DNA of 64,000 bases, from assembly GCA_001798075.1 (NCBI GenBank), contig MGRG01000014.1, positions 1 to 64,000 of the forward strand, given 5' to 3'. A program made the translations under genes and the position numbers. The notes beneath the pieces were generated by a model. The model searched no databases. It worked only from the letters and a program-made list of their open reading frames with translations, and was not told where the DNA came from. The stretch is from Deltaproteobacteria bacterium RIFCSPHIGHO2_01_FULL_43_49 (GTDB taxonomy: Bacteria > UBA10199 > SPLOWO2-01-44-7). Below, piece after piece: positions 51,098 to 59,547 of this stretch (its first letter is position 1; each line of letters begins with the position of its first letter).

Positions 51098-52080
51098 TAA
51101 AGAAAGCGTAACAGCTCACTGGTCAAGTGAGTCTGCGCCGAAAATGTAACGGGGCTCAAAGTATGTACCGAAGCTACGGGTGTAAAAGTTTCTTCGGAAA
51201 TTTTTACGCGGTAGAGGAGCATTCCGTATGCCTGTGAAGGGTCATCGTGAGGAGGCCTGGAGGTATCGGAAGAGATTATGCTGGCATAAGTAGCGATTAA
51301 ACGCGTGAGAAACGCGTTCGCCGAAATTCTAAGGTTTCCTGGGGAAGGTTAATCCGCCCAGGGTGAGTCGGGTCCTAAGCTGAGGCTGAAAGGCGTAGGC
51401 GATGGACATCCGGTTAATATTCCGGAACCGCTGTTTGCATGTTATGCAACGGAGTGACAGATTGGGATAGTTCAGCCCCCTGATGGATGGGGGTTCAAAC
51501 GCGTAGGAAGATCCGCCAGGCAAAATCCAGTGGATCAATTCCAAGGCGTGATGTCGACCTGGATCGCAAGTGAAAGGGAAGTGATTGAATCCTGGTTTCA
51601 AGAAAAGCTTCGTTGTGATGTAGATGGCGCCCGTACCGTAAACGGACACACGTAGAAAGGGAGAATATCCCAAGGCGCTTGAGAGAATTCTGGTCAAGGA
51701 ACTCTGCAAATTAACGTCGTAACTTCGGAAGAAGACGTGATCTTTAAAGTGTAGGTGCACAACCGAAGCTTTGAAGATTCGCAGCGAAATGGTGGCGGCG
51801 ACTGTTTATCAAAAACACAGGGCTGTGCAAAGTCGTGAAGACGACGTATACGGCCTGACGCTTGCCCGGTGCTGGAAGGTTAAGGCAAGGGGTCAATCTC
51901 GCAAGAGGTGAAGCTCTGAACCGAAGCCCCAGTAAACGGCGGCGGTAACTATAACAACGGTTGTAGTTATAAAATTCAGCTATATGCGGGAAAGTCTGGT
52001 TAGTATCGGATGATACTCGTTGGGTTTCAGCCCAGCAGTAAAAATGCATCCGTGCAGGCAATCCGCAGGAAAGACTTGGA

Positions 52081-52140
52081 AAATTTAAAATTCAAAATGC
52101 AAAGTGCAAAACCACAATGCAAAATGAAAAATTTCAGTTT
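52081..52140. repeat. AT-rich family F repeat inside 23S intron 1
   Basis: aaaatttaaaattcaaaatgcaaagtgcaaaaccacaatgcaaaatgaaaaattt between Q and R. Confidence 0.7.
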
Positions 52141-52247
52141 TCTCAAGAATCCTCAGAGACTATACGCTGAATCCGATTCCACTGAATCGGAATGATATAG
52201 TCCGAACCCTGTGGCGACATAGGGAGATAGTCTGAAAGGACTATCCG

Positions 52248-52273
52248 CCCCGCACTTTCAAGAAAGTGCGGGG
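52248..52273 (+). repeat. CCCGCACTTTC hairpin, L1917 intron copy
   Basis: CCCCGCACTTTC aa GAAAGTGCGGGG. Confidence 0.85.
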
Positions 52274-52313
52274 TTATTAAAGTAACAACGCGAACCGTCC
52301 TAAGGTAGCGAAG

Positions 52314-52346
<33 letters not shown>

Positions 52347-52979
52347 AGCGTAACGACTGCCACACTGTCTCGACCGGAAGCTCAGCGAAATTGTATTGGC
52401 CGTGCAGATGCGGTCTACCCGCGGCAAGACGGAAAGACCCTGTGCACCTTTACTATAACTTGGCAGTGAATTTCGGGCTTGTTTGTGTAGGATAGGTGGG
52501 AGCCTTTGAAACCGGGGCGCTAGCTTCGGTGGAGGCAACCTTGAAATACCACCCTGACTATTCTGGAATTCTAACTGACACCCCTAATCGGGGTGCAGGA
52601 CACTGTCTGGCGGGTAGTTTATCTGGGGCGGATTCCTCCCAAAAAGTAACGGAGGAGTGCGAAGGTCACCTCAGGCTGATTGGAAACCAGCCGTCGAGCG
52701 TAAGAGCATAAGGTGGCTTGACTGCGAGACTGACAAGTCGAGCAGGTACGAAAGTAGGCTTTAGTGATCCGGTGGTCCCGCATGGAAGGGCCATCGCTCA
52801 TCGGACAAAAGGTACGCCGGGGATAACAAATGTTGTCCCGTTTGACAGGTAACTGTCAGACAAAGTATATGGCTTATAACGGGGAAGCCCAAATTTGTTG
52901 CGATATTAAGGGTATCGCGCTGTCGTCACTTGATGACAAAACAGATGGGTAATCCCGTGGGAAGTCGCGCGGCATAGCT

Positions 52980-53042
52980 ACGAAATCAAAAATAAAAGTG
53001 TAAAGATCAAAATTTTTGAGTTTTGATTTTTGAGATTTGGTC
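52980..53042. repeat. AT-rich family F repeat inside 23S intron 2
   Basis: aaatcaaaaataaaagtgtaaagatcaaaatttttgagttttgatttttgagattt. Confidence 0.75.
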
Positions 53043-53153
53043 TTGTTGCGAAGCAGCGTTGACCCCGTAACGACTTCATTCGTAATGAATGGGATGGGTG
53101 TTACTTGTGAGAAAAATTTCGCAAAATCTATGACATCCATAATACGCCATACT

Positions 53154-53178
53154 CCCACACGTTCATGGAAAGTGCGGG
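53154..53178 (+). repeat. CCCGCACTTTC-like hairpin, L2449 intron copy
   Basis: CCCACACGTTC atg GAAAGTGCGGG. Confidence 0.7.
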
Positions 53179-53259
53179 ATGATGATATAGTCTATACTTA
53201 TCGAAAGATAAGATAAATTGAACAGGCTGATCGCTTCCAAGAGTTCATATCGACGAAGC

Positions 53260-53303
<44 letters not shown>

Positions 53304-53305
53304 CT

Positions 53306-53381
<76 letters not shown>

Positions 53382-53415
53382 CCTATCTGCCGTGGGCGTA
53401 GGAAACTTGAGGGGG

Positions 53416-53448
<33 letters not shown>

Positions 53449-53508
53449 CACCTCTGGTGTACCAGTTATCGTGCCAACGGTAAGCGCTGGGTAGCCATGT
53501 GCGGTGGT

Positions 53509-53539
<31 letters not shown>

Positions 53540-53732
53540 ACGCCCCAAGATTAGGTTTCCCCATCAGACCACTCGAAGATGACGAGTTTGATAGGCGGGA
53601 GGTGGAAGCGCTGCGAGGCGTTTGAGCCAACCCGTACTAATTGGTCGATTGGCTTGGCCTTATATTTTTTAGCGAGGCCCAGTTTGATATTTTATGACGA
53701 TTTGATTTCGATTTTTGAAAACGTTTACAAGC

Positions 53733-53850
53733 TTCTGGTGGCTATACCAAGAGGGCTACACCCGATCCCATTCCGAACTCGGAAGTTAAGCCTCTTAGGG
53801 CCGATGGTACTACAGGCCATAGTCTGTGGGAGAGTAGGTCGTCGCCAGAT
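53733..53850 (+). rRNA. rrf: 5S ribosomal RNA
   Basis: acacccgatcccattccgaactcggaagttaagcc. Confidence 0.95.
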
Positions 53851-53857
53851 TTAATTT

Positions 53858-53897
53858 AAACCCCGTTCATTGCAAAGTGGACGGGGTTTTATTTTTT
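53858..53897 (+). terminator. rho-independent terminator of rrn operon
   Basis: aaccccgttcattgcaaagtggacggggttttattttttt. Confidence 0.85.
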
Positions 53898-53925
53898 TGT
53901 TATCAATAAGCACCATTACGAGGTG

Positions 53926-54019
53926 GTGAAAAAGTAGCGGGTCCTGCCCCTCCGTGTTTCTGTGGGGGCCCCTAACAAAACCCCACAGCAACACTGCGGG
54001 CCACCCGCTACTTTTTCGC
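53926..54019. repeat. Family B palindromic element, long copy
   Basis: gtgaaaaagtagcGGGTCCTGCCCctccgtgtttctgtgggggcccctaacaaaaccccacagcaacactgCGGGCCACCCgctactttttcgc. Confidence 0.88.
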
Positions 54020-54032
54020 TACTATCATATAT

Positions 54033-54800
54033 ATGAGTCCCAAAGCCAAAAAGAAGATCCCGCTGATCTTGGTTTCCAACGATGATGGTTTTTATTCCGA
54101 GGGGATCAAGGTTTTGGCAGCCCACCTCAAAGGATTAGGGAAAGTCATCACCGTTGCGCCCGACCAAGAGCGCTCGGCGGCAAGTCACTCGCTAACACTC
54201 CATCGCCCGTTGCGAGTGAAAAAACTCAAAGAAGATGTTTATGCGGTTGACGGAACTCCCACAGATTGCATTACCCTGGGCGTCAAAGAAATTTTGCCTC
54301 GCACCCCCGATTTGATTGTTTCGGGCATCAACAAAGGGGCAAACTTAGGCGACGATGTTCATTATTCCGGGACCGTCTCGGCAGCGGTGGAAGGGGGCAT
54401 CATGGGAATTCCTTCCATTGCCATTTCGCTCATGTCAAGAGAGGGGGGACATTTTGAAACGGCCGCTCATTTCGCAGTGAAACTCGCAAAAAAAGTTTTG
54501 GAGGAAGGTCTACCAAGCGGCGTCATTCTTAATGTCAATGTTCCCGACATTCCTTTGAAGCAGGTTAAGGGTTACCAATTTACCAAACAGGGCAAACGCA
54601 ACTATGGTGATATTATTGCCGATCGCATCGATCCACGAGGCAGAAAATATTATTGGATCGGTGGCGATGAACATGGTTTTGAAGACATCTTAAACTCCGA
54701 TTGTAACGCCGTCTTGAGTCATCATATTTCTGTTACCCCCATTCGCGTCAATCTTACCGATCACGAATATTTAGAAACGATACGCCAGTGGAAACTCTAG
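54033..54800 (+). CDS. surE: 5'/3'-nucleotidase SurE
   Basis: ILVSNDDGFYSEGIKVLA; PDQERSAASHSLTLHRPL; SGINKGANLGDDVHYSGTV. Confidence 0.97.
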   Translation: MSPKAKKKIPLILVSNDDGFYSEGIKVLAAHLKGLGKVITVAPDQERSAASHSLTLHRPLRVKKLKEDVYAVDGTPTDCITLGVKEILPRTPDLIVSGINKGANLGDDVHYSGTVSAAVEGGIMGIPSIAISLMSREGGHFETAAHFAVKLAKKVLEEGLPSGVILNVNVPDIPLKQVKGYQFTKQGKRNYGDIIADRIDPRGRKYYWIGGDEHGFEDILNSDCNAVLSHHISVTPIRVNLTDHEYLETIRQWKL

Positions 54801-54809
54801 AAAATTTTA

Positions 54810-54866
54810 ATGAGAATGGAGCTTCGGGGTCCTGTCCCTCCGGGCCACCCCTTTGCTCCATTTCAT
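54810..54866. repeat. Family B element, short copy
   Basis: tgagaatggagcttcgGGGTCCTGTCCCtcCGGGCCACCCctttgctccatttca. Confidence 0.75.
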
Positions 54867-54879
54867 TTAATATACAGAA

Positions 54880-55058
54880 AAATTTTGGGAAATTGCGTGA
54901 GCGAGCTGGGTGAAGAAAGCGTCTCGGAAGCCGCCGACACCTAGTGGGGGTTCCAATGAATTCGGAGGCTGAGAGGCGAGCTCCCTTTTTGGGGAATCAC
55001 CCCAAAAAGAGGGGCGTCTTTCTGAACCTAGCGAGCGGAAGCAATTTCCCCAAAATTT
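54880..55058 (+). repeat. Structured repeat family C, copy 2
   Basis: aaattttgggaaattgcGTGAGCGAGC...AAAGCGTCTCGGA...ACCTAGTGGGGGTT...GGCGTCTTTC...TAGCGAGCGGAAGCaatttccccaaaattt. Confidence 0.88.
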
Positions 55059-55065
55059 AACTATT

Positions 55066-55719
55066 ATGGAAACTCTAGACTATCGAGTTGCCCGCAAAAG
55101 AATGGTGGAAGAACAACTCATTGCGGGTGGTGTGCGTGATCCAAGAGTGTTGAAGGTAATGCAGGTAATTCCTCGCCATCGCTTTGTTGAAAAAGGTCTG
55201 GAAGACCAGGCTTATCTGGATCGGCCGTTAACGATTGGTTCCGGGCAAACCATTTCACAACCATTGATTGTTGGCATGATGACACAGGCCCTCGAACTCA
55301 AAGGGACTGAAAAAGTTTTAGAAATTGGAACGGGTTCTGGTTATCAAACGGCTATTCTTGCAGAACTTGCCAAAAAAATTTACACGATTGAAAGAATTCC
55401 ATCCCTATCTTTAAAAGCGCGTAAAATTCTTTATCGACTGGGTTATTATAATGTCGAATTTAAAATTAGCGATGGAACTCTAGGTTGGCCAGAAGATGCC
55501 CCCTTTGATGCGATTATTGTTACCGCTGCCGGCCCCGAGATTCCGCACGCGTTAAAATCACAGTTGACGACAGGGGGTAGACTCGTCATACCTGTAGGGT
55601 CATCAGAAAGTCAGAAACTCTGTGTTGTTAAAAGAGAAAAAGATAAATGGACGACAACGGCGATCTCAGAATGCCGTTTTGTGAAACTGATTGGGAAGGA
55701 AGGATGGAGTGGAGAGTAA
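55066..55719 (+). CDS. pcm: Protein-L-isoaspartate O-methyltransferase
   Basis: GSGQTISQPLIVGMMTQALELKGTEKVLEIGTGSGYQTAILAEL. Confidence 0.96.
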   Translation: METLDYRVARKRMVEEQLIAGGVRDPRVLKVMQVIPRHRFVEKGLEDQAYLDRPLTIGSGQTISQPLIVGMMTQALELKGTEKVLEIGTGSGYQTAILAELAKKIYTIERIPSLSLKARKILYRLGYYNVEFKISDGTLGWPEDAPFDAIIVTAAGPEIPHALKSQLTTGGRLVIPVGSSESQKLCVVKREKDKWTTTAISECRFVKLIGKEGWSGE

Positions 55720-56524
55720 GGGAACAATAAAAAATACGGGTCCTGCCAGCTTTGGGGCCCATCCCCCCGCTCGCTTACGCTCGGAGGAGATTATCCCAAA
55801 GCTGTCACCCCTATTTTTTATTGTTCCTTGGTTGTTGCTATTGTTCAGCTGTGCGACGTCGTTTGACTCCCGGGGGGTTTATCATCGTGTGCGAAGTGGG
55901 GAAAATTTACTCTGGATTGCCAAGTCTTATGGAGTGGAGCTGCAGGATTTGGCAGAAATCAATAATATTCAAGATATGAAACAATCGCTTGCGCCCGGCG
56001 AAAAACTCTACATTCCACCCAAGAAGACACGTCGGTATAAAAAGCTTCCTTTTGAAGAAAGAATTGCAAGACATATTGAAAAAAGACCCTCCAAGTTCCG
56101 AGAAAGTCGAGAAACCAAAAAAGGATCCAGAGAAATTTATACCGACCACACTCGGTTTGATTGGCCGGTTGTGGGAAACATCCTTTCTTCCTTCGGTATT
56201 CGCAAAGGAAGGCGGCATGATGGGGTTGACATCAAAGCGCAAACGGGCACACCGATTCGAGCGGCCGATGGTGGCAAAGTTGTTTTTGCAGGCTCCATGC
56301 GCGGCTATGGCAATTTGATTTTATTGCGTCATGGCGATAATTTTTTCACCGCCTATGCGCACAACAGTAGTAATAGAGTGAGTGAGGGACAAAAGATAAA
56401 AAAGGGGCAGGTGATTGGTGCTGTCGGTCACACAGGGCGCGCGACCGGTTCCCACCTTCATTTTGAAGTGAGAGAAAGAGAAAAAGCGAGAAACCCACTC
56501 TTTTTCTTACCCGTCGTTCATTAG
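55691..56524 (+). CDS. LysM + M23 peptidase-like (NlpD-type) lipoprotein
   Basis: YHRVRSGENLLWIAKSYGVELQDLAEIN; HDGVDIKAQTGTPIRAADGGKVVFAG; GSHLHFEVR; start uncertain because of repeat. Confidence 0.9.
   Translation: MGRKDGVESKGTIKNTGPASFGAHPPARLRSEEIIPKLSPLFFIVPWLLLLFSCATSFDSRGVYHRVRSGENLLWIAKSYGVELQDLAEINNIQDMKQSLAPGEKLYIPPKKTRRYKKLPFEERIARHIEKRPSKFRESRETKKGSREIYTDHTRFDWPVVGNILSSFGIRKGRRHDGVDIKAQTGTPIRAADGGKVVFAGSMRGYGNLILLRHGDNFFTAYAHNSSNRVSEGQKIKKGQVIGAVGHTGRATGSHLHFEVREREKARNPLFFLPVVH
55721..55827. repeat. Family A palindromic element, copy 2, in LysM/M23 N-terminus
   Basis: ggaacaataaaaaatacGGGTCCTGCCAGctttgGGGCCCATCC...cccaaagctgtcacccctattttttattgttcc; perfect 16-bp outer stem. Confidence 0.9.
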
Positions 56525-56537
56525 AAAAGGAGAGGCT

Positions 56538-57062
56538 ATGGATTTGACACAACTGCTTAAAAAAACGATTCGCGATGTGCCTGATTTTCCCAAACCAGGG
56601 ATTTTATTTAAAGATATTACCCCTGTTTTGCAAGATCGCAAACTTTTTGCAGAAGTCATCGATGCGTTTGGAGAACGCTATCTTGACAAAAAAATAGATG
56701 CAATTGTTGGTGTCGAATCGAGAGGATTTTTGTTTGGGGCCGCTTTGGCTTATCGTTTAGGTTGCGGGCTTGTTCCCGTGCGCAAGTCGGGTAAATTACC
56801 TTATAAAACCATCCAGGCCTCCTATGATTTGGAATATGGAAGTGCAACGGTGGAAATGCATATTGATGCCATCAAAAAAGGAGAACGAATCATTGTAATC
56901 GATGACTTGTTGGCAACGGGTGGAACAGCCAATGCCACCTGCCGTTTGGTTGAACAACATAGTGGAAAAATAGTTGAATGTGCTTTTGTTGTGGAACTGA
57001 CTTTTTTAAACGGTCGCGACAAACTCAAAGGTCGTGAAGTTTTTAGCTTGGTACAATATTAA
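56538..57062 (+). CDS. apt: Adenine phosphoribosyltransferase
   Basis: IRDVPDFPKPGILFKDITP; VGVESRGFLFGAALAYRLG; IVIDDLLATGGTA. Confidence 0.97.
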   Translation: MDLTQLLKKTIRDVPDFPKPGILFKDITPVLQDRKLFAEVIDAFGERYLDKKIDAIVGVESRGFLFGAALAYRLGCGLVPVRKSGKLPYKTIQASYDLEYGSATVEMHIDAIKKGERIIVIDDLLATGGTANATCRLVEQHSGKIVECAFVVELTFLNGRDKLKGREVFSLVQY

Positions 57063-57069
57063 TTAGTGG

Positions 57070-57143
57070 TGCGCCCGACCTGAGTCGAACAGGTGACCTA
57101 GGGCTTAGGAGTCCCTCGCTCTATCCATCTGAGCTACGGGCGC
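57070..57143 (-). tRNA. tRNA-Arg (CCT)
   Basis: RC: GCGCCCGTAGCTCAGATGGATAGAGCGAGGGACTCCTAAGCCCTAGGTCACCTGTTCGACTCAGGTCGGGCGCA. Confidence 0.92.
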
Positions 57144-57248
57144 GAAGGTTAGTCCCTAAATTATTTCAGTGGCTTAGGCAAGTGCATCCTTTTTTGCCCA
57201 ATTTCCGCGCTATCCCTTACGCCACCCTCGATAACGATATCCGCATTT

Positions 57249-57824
57249 TCATATTCCCTCTTTCATTTCCCTCAGCATGTTGCAGAATAAGGCCCCTTGT
57301 TCGATGGCGTCATCCAAAGCACGATGCACAAGATGCGAGGGCGGGAGCGGATCAAACCAGCGTTTTGGCATTTTTTGTTGGGTTGTTTTGCGGAAATCCT
57401 TTTTTAGAAGTGACATCGCCAGAGTTTTTATATCCAGCGCGGAGAATGAAAACGGGCTCTCACCGGTGAAACGGATCAGATACCAATAGACAAACATAAA
57501 GTCATAAGCAGCGGGATAGCCGACAAAAACGGGAAGTCCCGGAAGTCCTTTGAGCCAAACAACATAATCTTTCATCGCCTTTTCCGGTAATTGCAAATTT
57601 TCCCTACAAGCTTTCCACGCCTCTGGTTGTCCTTGCCACCATTCCATTGTTTTAGGATCGGCTATAGCTCCGGGCAATGTTTCCAGATTGGCGATAAACG
57701 TGCCGATCAAAGTTTTATCGGCAAAATAGGCTGCCGACCCGAAGCCCAACATGGAATTCATGCCAGGAATCGGGCCATCCGCTTCGATATCGGTGCTGAT
57801 GTAGATTTCTGTTTTATTTGCCAT
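57249..57824 (-). CDS. DEDDh-type 3'-5' exonuclease-like protein
   Basis: [13 protein letters not shown] (DxE) and [10 protein letters not shown] (HxxxxD). Confidence 0.75.
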   Translation of the reverse strand: MANKTEIYISTDIEADGPIPGMNSMLGFGSAAYFADKTLIGTFIANLETLPGAIADPKTMEWWQGQPEAWKACRENLQLPEKAMKDYVVWLKGLPGLPVFVGYPAAYDFMFVYWYLIRFTGESPFSFSALDIKTLAMSLLKKDFRKTTQQKMPKRWFDPLPPSHLVHRALDDAIEQGALFCNMLREMKEGI

Positions 57825-58656
57825 AAATTTTTTGCAAATACATATTCACCTTATTAATGATTTCGCCAATGTGTGCGGGTGCGTCTGCCATTTTTTCACG
57901 TTTTAGAAAATGTCCCCAATAGACTTGCAACCGATTCAAAGCTTCCTCCTCAAATTGAATTTGAGTTTCCGGCGGGGCCACCTTGCGATTGGCAAATGTT
58001 TCTTGGATGCACTTCTTGATTTTTTCCTGATTGAGATCGTGATCAATCAATCTGAAAAGATCATAATAATCTTTCATGCGAGTATTTTGACCCCTCTTCT
58101 TAAGAGCAATATGCAACTTTTCTGCAAAGATCGTTTCTGGTGGATAGACTAGCAGTGAAAACGATTCTCCAAAGAAGGGTTGCCCTTTATATTGCATGCA
58201 CCGGAGGGAAATCATTACAGCATCGACAGCATCTCCAATGGCCATATCCATTCGCACAAGACCCTTCATTTTTCCAAAAAGAAAGTGACACGCAAGCCTG
58301 ACACCCGGATAATCCATTTCGGGATGAACAAGCAATTCGCCCTCAATATCTTTCCATTCGATTCCATCATCAACAGGAATATCCAGAATCGAACGGATGA
58401 TTTTTACAACGTCATCCACCTGATTACGAATCTGCTTTATAGAAAAATCGAGATCCTTTGTCTTTCTATCCGAATCAATAAGATAGTTGAGTAATGAACC
58501 GCCTTTGAAAATAAATTTTTCGACGTGTGGTGATTGGCTCAAACGGCAAAGAAACTGTTCAGCAGCAAGACGGTTCAACAACAGTTGAAAATCAATCTTT
58601 TTTTCTCTGGAAATGTTGAGTATGCGGGCCTGCATGCTTTTGATATTGGTCGACAT
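57814..58656 (-). CDS. AbiEii-like nucleotidyltransferase toxin
   Basis: [26 protein letters not shown] (GGS...DxD NTase); [28 protein letters not shown]. Confidence 0.88.
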   Translation of the reverse strand: MSTNIKSMQARILNISREKKIDFQLLLNRLAAEQFLCRLSQSPHVEKFIFKGGSLLNYLIDSDRKTKDLDFSIKQIRNQVDDVVKIIRSILDIPVDDGIEWKDIEGELLVHPEMDYPGVRLACHFLFGKMKGLVRMDMAIGDAVDAVMISLRCMQYKGQPFFGESFSLLVYPPETIFAEKLHIALKKRGQNTRMKDYYDLFRLIDHDLNQEKIKKCIQETFANRKVAPPETQIQFEEEALNRLQVYWGHFLKREKMADAPAHIGEIINKVNMYLQKIYGK

Positions 58657-58659
58657 AAA

Positions 58660-59244
58660 TTATTCATCCGCCAGTAAAGCAGTGACTATTTCATCCAGAG
58701 GTTTGCGGAGCTGTCTGGAATAGTTGCACAGTTTCCGGACGTTTTTATCCTTTCTTTTGAGATAGCCTTTCAGGGCCTTGATAGCAACTTCTTCGGTGCT
58801 GTATTTGAAGGCATCCACGATGGTTTTTTCGATGTCATAAATTCGTACAACACGTTTGCCGAAAGAATATTTCTCAACTCCTAGAGTATAAGCAATACCG
58901 GAGGGCCGAATAATTCGATAGCGTGGATTATGAATGATTTTAAGGGCCGGAAGTGCAATCCAAACTTGTCGTTCTTCTGCATCAGTAAGATTGTAATAAG
59001 TCAGTGCTGAAATGCCACAGACAACTGCCTTGGGATAAAGTGTGCATGGAACGATATATTTCTTGAGAGAGTCTGTGAGCCAATCAAGATCACGTGCGTA
59101 TACACCATGCTCGACTCGAAGGAGTGCTTCGTTCGCAACAAGCCTGGAAAGCATCATGGGATTGATTTTCATTTTCTTGGCTTCATTGAGCGTAATAAAA
59201 GCATTAAGATCAAGGAATTTCATGAGTTTATCCCTGTTTATCAT
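58660..59244 (-). CDS. AbiEi-like antitoxin / transcriptional regulator
   Basis: LDLNAFITLNEAKKMKINPMMLSRLVANEALLRVEHGVYA wHTH; adjacent to the AbiEii-like gene. Confidence 0.83.
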   Translation of the reverse strand: MINRDKLMKFLDLNAFITLNEAKKMKINPMMLSRLVANEALLRVEHGVYARDLDWLTDSLKKYIVPCTLYPKAVVCGISALTYYNLTDAEERQVWIALPALKIIHNPRYRIIRPSGIAYTLGVEKYSFGKRVVRIYDIEKTIVDAFKYSTEEVAIKALKGYLKRKDKNVRKLCNYSRQLRKPLDEIVTALLADE

Positions 59245-59251
59245 GTCATTA

Positions 59252-59297
59252 TGTTAATAATATAACAAAATAAAGTCAAATTGTTATTTTAATAACA
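59252..59297. promoter_or_regulatory. Paired palindromic operator candidate upstream of AbiEi-like gene
   Basis: TGTTA-ATAATA-TAACA (59252-59267) and TGTTA-TTTTAA-TAACA (59282-59297), starts 30 bp apart. Confidence 0.7.
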
Positions 59298-59547
59298 TTT
59301 TAAAGCCATTTACCAACGCAATCTGTTTGCCCCTACAACCTGCCCACACCACCCTCTTTTTCTTTCCGGGTTTTTAGTGTGTTTTATTTGAGACAGGTTG
59401 TTTCTTATTGGATCAGCTGCCAAAGTATTCCGTTAAGAATCATAAGTAAATTCAATTAGTTATAAGTTTGGCCGCCTGGCATATCACTTGCTTTAATAAA
59501 CCGTTTTTTTGATAAGCAACATTTTTCGAAATTTGCCGATAACAGTA

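Larger units (their letters stand above)
51953..52292 (+). other. Group I intron in 23S after U1917, ORF-less
   Basis: Exon TAACTAT pairs with IGS GTAGTTA; P atgcgggaaag, Q aatccgcagg, R cagagactatacg, S gatatagtcc; terminal G then AACCGTCCTAAGG. Confidence 0.93.
52825..53220 (+). other. Group I-like intron in 23S after U2449, ORF-less
   Basis: Exon GGGAU pairs with IGS GUCCC; P aacgggga / Q aatcccgt; S gatatagtc; terminal G then AACAGGCTGAT. Confidence 0.85.

Noticed and set aside
52496-52711. 71-aa ORF inside 23S as a leader peptide
   Set aside because: Within mature 23S domain V sequence
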